59,561 bases of DNA from Trichinella spiralis. Lineage: Eukaryota > Nematoda > Enoplea > Trichinellida > Trichinellidae. Under the pieces are notes generated by a model that did not search any database, had not been told where the DNA came from, and worked only from the letters and a program-made list of their open reading frames with translations. The position numbers and the translations under genes are program-made. Of the stretch, positions 55,747-59,561 are shown in pieces. Location: NCBI GenBank assembly GCA_000181795.3, contig CM012954.1, forward strand, positions 6,303,767 to 6,363,327. Reading direction: 5' to 3'. Position 1 is the stretch's first letter, and the number at the start of each line of letters is the position of its first letter.

Positions 55747-56904
55747 ATGGGAACGACTCCGACGACAAATGGACGTTTTGAATCTCCGGGCCCCGGAACC
55801 GTCCACAATCTCCGTTCCTCTTCAGGACATGGAGATGTTCAACATTGGCAAATCGATTCCCGCCATTCCACTGCGACCAATCAACGGTCGACAAATCTCG
55901 ATGCATCTTGTGACGATGAATTGGAAATGTTTCCTTTGCTGGGAAATTTTTTCCCATCGAACAAGCATTCATACCGATAGAATGAATTTAATTTTTCATT
56001 CAGTGAACAAATTTTGAATTTGAACTGAAATTTCCTGGTCATCATTTTATTTAACAGTGTTGTTATTTTGAATTTTTTTGGCCAATGGAATGTTGCTTTT
56101 GATGGTCGATTGGTTACCGTCTTCGGGTATATTGAGGCAGCTGGGCACCGTTTTGGTTGTACACGCCGTATTGTTGGCGTTGATGCGTTTTCGGTCCGAC
56201 GCCAGGCTGGCAGGGAGGAGTTTATTCCAGTTGGCCTTTTTCCATTTCTTAACCGTGCTCATCCTCTACACCCTGACGCACATATTCGTCGCTGTTGTTG
56301 GCCACTTTGTTATTATGAAAATTTCCCTTTAATTTTATCCCTTTCAACGGATCCCATGATGCTATACATTGGAACGTTGGTTCAATGAATGGAAAACATG
56401 GACGGTTAAGGACTGGCCAGGTATGTATGTACGTATGTATGTATCTTTATTTCTTTTTTTATTTTTATTTGATAATATGGCTGTTTGATTTTGACGATGA
56501 CGACATTGATGGTGTTTTGTTTTTCCGCATTTTCCCAGCAATTAATTTAGGACAGATTGCTTTGATTGAATCAATTAATTGCTGCACTTTGAGCAGAATG
56601 CAATGCAATATATATTGTTATTTACTTTGTCGTTTGCATGGGTACATTATTATATGTGCATATATAGATGAACAGCATCGATATATTTATTGCAAATTTA
56701 ATGCAAAAATAAATTAAAAGTTTGAATTTCTCGCGTGCGCTATTTTTTAATTTTCTTTCAGTGTTTGGAAAGTTTTTTTTTGCAGAAATTTTGCTCGATA
56801 TGGTTTTTGAAAAGCGTTTTGCACTGTTTTTGTTATTAATGGGTAATTATGAACAAATGAATGGTGAAATCGACGATGGCAGGCGACATCTTCAACATGA
56901 ATAG
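55747..56904 (+). CDS. coding-like segments of an unresolved gene, possibly a membrane protein
   Basis: Three plus-strand pieces have coding-like composition. (1) 55747-55980 opens MGTTPTTNGRFESPGPG and reaches DDELEMFPLLGNFFP, with no usable donor before its stop. (2) 56078-56332 in one frame encodes hydrophobic helices (LFQLAFFHFLTVLILYTLTH) preceded by an acceptor at about 56057. (3) A good donor after 56420 (GGCCAG|GTATGT) joins in phase to the acceptor before 56762, giving WTVKDWPGVFGKFFFAEILL and a stop at 56904. Pieces 2 and 3 cannot be connected, because two in-frame stops lie between them and no AG is present there. I do not recognise the family. It may be a decayed gene, a sequence error, or alternative frames. 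Confidence 0.25.
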
Positions 56905-57679
56905 AAAATGGGTAAGTGGTGGTGATGTTGGTGGATAGGCAATGGATTTTGTATTTGGTCTGTTGCTGAAATTGATTGACCGTGAATTTCATGACCACAA
57001 GCTATACGTGAATTGATGAAGCTATAAAATTGTGATCATTTCTTGTCTGCGGGTATGGTGAACATGAGAGAGAATTATGTTAATTTATTCGATCCAATTT
57101 GAATTTATATACTTGTGGCTTATTTATTATTTTTATTCATCCATTCATTTATGTATGTTATTTTGTTTTTTTTTGTCGAATGAAAATTCAATGAAAAGTT
57201 ATTGCTTTTTGCTTGTGAGGTTGTTATTTTTTATTCATAACCGTTTCCATTTTATAGCAGGCAGTTAGTTGAAACAGCGATGGGAGTGAAAGCGAAAGCA
57301 AATTGATTGTCTGAATTTTTATTTATTAATTCAACTTTTGATATGCTTTTCCTGCTAACAAGAAGATGACGACAATTTTCCAATGAATACTAAATGATCA
57401 GATTCGTAGATTCGGCGCCGATTGACTTTCGGCGAGCAATTTTGTTTGGTTTCATTGAATTCTATTCTGAAGTTCTGAAGTTCTACTGTCGACGATTGGT
57501 CAGCGGTTAATGAGCAACTATTGGTGCAATTTTATTTGTTAACAGAGGAAAAAAAGAGCTTGTCATTTCCGTCTATTTAAATTATATTTTAAATTTAAAG
57601 GCAACTAGAATAAACAAAAATTATTACATGTGAAAAATATTATCATTCTTACTTGCGGTTAGTTGTTGGGTGTTGATTT
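56905..57679. other. intergenic, no gene recognised
   Basis: AT-rich sequence without a supported open frame, between two incompletely resolved coding-like regions. Confidence 0.4.
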
Positions 57680-57990
57680 TTACACTTTCAGTGTCGATTT
57701 TACTCGATTGTCAAAAGAGTTGATGGCATTTTTCAAATAAGAAAAAAATCCAATTCCCTGTTGAATATCCAATTCCAATGAAGAACAAATATCCCACAAT
57801 GCATGCATGCAATTTTTCTCTATGACTGGGGTCGAAATTTGATTTTCACACAACCAATCAACACAGCCGCTACAAATAAGCTCTTCAAACAAAGCAATCT
57901 GGTCAGGCAATCTTTTCGACGGTGAATTGTAATTTGTCTTTTGGAATTTTTCGTTTTCTTTTGCAAATTCAATTTCACAAACGAAAATTT
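57680..57990 (-). CDS. coding-like terminal exon of an unrecognised gene
   Basis: The minus-strand frame is open for about 100 codons and ends at TAA (57680-57682). Its content is protein-like rather than repetitive (LFEELICSGCVDWLCENQ, CMHALWDICSSLELDIQQG). No family is recognised. The exon start is unclear; an AG just before ACAAATTAC (near 57940) is one candidate acceptor. A possible upstream exon is at 58449-58366 (MNFNLYYIILPLL, ending at ACA|GTATTT), which would be in phase with that acceptor. If so, the gene is divergent from the HPS1-like gene with about 200 nt between starts. Confidence 0.3.
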
Positions 57991-58652
57991 TACGTTAATT
58001 AAATTTCTATTTTTATGAACTTTAAAAATGTCCATTTATTTCTGTGTATTCGTTTATATTGTTTTTGCCTTTCTCATCTCCTTTGGCAATAGAATGATAT
58101 AATTTTTCAATACTGACAAAATTAATTGAAAAACTTTAATTTTGAAATAAAAAGAAAAAATTTTTTCACTTCCTTACTGTCGTAACTGAACAAATGCGCT
58201 TGTAATTGTGTGAATGTTCAACAATTGGAAATGTAAATAATTTTGCATGACAATTATTTCAACTGCCAAATAGTTATGATAAATTTTTCTTCGAAATAAT
58301 TTTTAAAAATATACATAATTTGGTGCCCAAGTTGTAAAAATGTACTTGATTATTATTTAAAATACTGTATCGATGTCTGCAATTTGTAAATTCGAATCGT
58401 AAATCTGTCGTAATAGTGGTAAAATTATGTAGTACAAGTTAAAATTCATCTTTATTTTGGTATTGTTTGTCAAAAAGAAGGAAAACAACGAAAAGCACCA
58501 TTGCAGAACAACAACGTGTAATAATAAATAAACAAGCATGTTTTCAACATCTTTATTGACACAATGGTTGACAACGTTGCAATTTTCTTTTATCACTTAC
58601 CAGTGAGTAATTTTCAATTGATAAAGAAATATATTGCTGTGAACATTTGAAT

Positions 58653-59561
58653 ATGTTTGGCGTTCTGGTGTTTTCTGCCAGCAAGAGGTTGATCTTGTTG
58701 CACATGGATTCCCGTTTGGAATCTGCAGTCGACGAAAGCATGCCCTTCGAATTGTCCAATACAAAGCTGAAGGTCGAGTTCAGCTTTTTGCCGTTGCTTG
58801 TGATGGCGGAAATGTACGAAATTTCCCACGGCTGTGCTTTGCAATCGTTGTCAAGTGGACAATTGCATGTCAGTTTCATCTTTCCACCCGTCGGATATTA
58901 CACTGTGTTGATAGTGACCAACAGTCGACCAGAGGCTGATCGTTGGACTGATGTGGCAGAGTTGGCTTTGCGGATCGGCCTGGGTCCTCGGTTGCAAAGA
59001 CCAGTGGTCACTGAACAGATCAAACTGATAGTGTCGACTTTGCTTGAATCGGCCGAACAGCAGCTTGTCATCGGACGACGAACAAGTGCAAATTATGAAT
59101 ATTTTCGAACAATGCTTACTTGTTTTGGGGATTCGTTGTACAACAATCACGGCTTTGGTTTGCTTGTTTTCGACGGTGCCGGTTTTCATGGTCGAGATGC
59201 GGATCGCTGGGATCCCGTGGAACTGACGGCGTTGGTTTCGTTGGCACGTCGATTTTGTCCCACAGCAGGATGTGGTGTTCAGTTGAAGTTGTTTCTGAAT
59301 TCACCAAACCACCGACCCACCGAACCACTGCTTCACCGCGTCTACATCCACCGGCTAATGGGACAGTTTTACGCTTTCGCGTTTGCTCGCATGCCACACG
59401 CGGCTATGATCGATCGTCTGGCGGAAGTTCGACTGCAAATTCAGCACCTGCTTGCCGAGGAAAGCATGGATACAACTGGCAGAACAAACCTGTTGAAAGG
59501 TACGATCGGGATGTTGGGGAAATTGTGCGGTGATTTGTTGCAGTTGGAAATTGGGCTAGAC
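58653..59561 (+). CDS. HPS1-like protein (BLOC-3 subunit), N-terminal 303 codons, cut by window end
   Basis: In animals HPS1 and HPS4 form BLOC-3, a Rab32/38 exchange factor for lysosome-related organelles. The frame is open without introns from the ATG at 58653 to the window edge. The start MFGVLVFSASKRLILLHMD matches the longin-type opening of HPS1 (MKCVLVATEGAEVLFYWTD). Later, SSGQLHVSFIFPPVGYYTVL aligns with the human stretch containing GNFLYVLHLFGECLFIAI, and WTDVAELALRIGLGP with its LKYLFEVHFGL. The later part (HGFGLLVFDGAG, YAFAFARMP) is not clearly assigned. An in-frame stop lies about 45 nt upstream, so this ATG is the first possible. Identification rests on weak, position-matched similarity; another longin-domain protein (MON1/CCZ1/HPS4 group) is the main alternative. 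Confidence 0.5.
   Translation, partial: MFGVLVFSASKRLILLHMDSRLESAVDESMPFELSNTKLKVEFSFLPLLVMAEMYEISHGCALQSLSSGQLHVSFIFPPVGYYTVLIVTNSRPEADRWTDVAELALRIGLGPRLQRPVVTEQIKLIVSTLLESAEQQLVIGRRTSANYEYFRTMLTCFGDSLYNNHGFGLLVFDGAGFHGRDADRWDPVELTALVSLARRFCPTAGCGVQLKLFLNSPNHRPTEPLLHRVYIHRLMGQFYAFAFARMPHAAMIDRLAEVRLQIQHLLAEESMDTTGRTNLLKGTIGMLGKLCGDLLQLEIGLD

Overview
This is a eukaryotic nuclear window from an animal. It is AT-rich (coding blocks are visibly more GC-rich than the rest). Most introns are about 50-100 nt with GT..AG ends, and the genes are typical of metazoans: DLG5-type MAGUK, plasma-membrane Ca2+-ATPase, Net/ATOH8 bHLH, SPT5, extracellular leucine-rich-repeat proteins, and a FAM187-like immunoglobulin membrane protein. 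Six of the seven complete genes have a 3' splice-site-like AG 2-39 nt before the ATG. Together with the LET-4/SYM-1/EGG-6-like LRR pair and small introns, this fits a nematode-like or other ecdysozoan animal. That is an inference; the species cannot be named from the sequence.

Layout. 1-1.5 kb: AT-rich flank with one N at position 65. 1.5-13.9 kb (minus): a DLG5 homologue that I could splice by hand into 27 coding exons with no frame break (2071 aa). 18.0-20.0 kb (plus) and 20.2-23.3 kb (minus): two paralogous extracellular LRR genes, tail to tail, one secreted and one with a transmembrane segment, with two introns at the same places and phases. 24.4-28.8 kb (minus): PMCA in 14 exons (1134 aa) with one GC-AG intron, and a possible extra 5' exon at 35.3 kb. 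28.8-41.8 kb: gene-poor, AT-rich, holding that possible exon and one tRNA-Thr(CGT) at 38.8 kb. 41.9-42.9 kb (plus): intronless Net/ATOH8-type bHLH gene with a CtBP-type PLDLS motif. 46.3-48.0 kb (plus): FAM187-like gene, six exons (437 aa). 49.0-55.1 kb (plus): SPT5, 25 exons (1054 aa). 55.7-56.9 kb: coding-like pieces I could not assemble. 57.7-58.0 kb (minus): the coding-like end of an unrecognised small gene. 58.65 kb to the window end (plus): the N-terminal 303 codons of an HPS1-like (BLOC-3) gene, cut by the window edge.

The genes do not form one pathway. They are a normal mix of cell polarity/junction (DLG5), epithelial matrix or surface (LRR pair), calcium export (PMCA), transcription (bHLH, SPT5), cell surface (FAM187-like) and lysosome-related organelle (HPS1-like) functions. 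All exon models were closed by checking that every junction keeps phase and that total coding length divides by three. No transposase, reverse transcriptase, viral-type element or CRISPR array was recognised.
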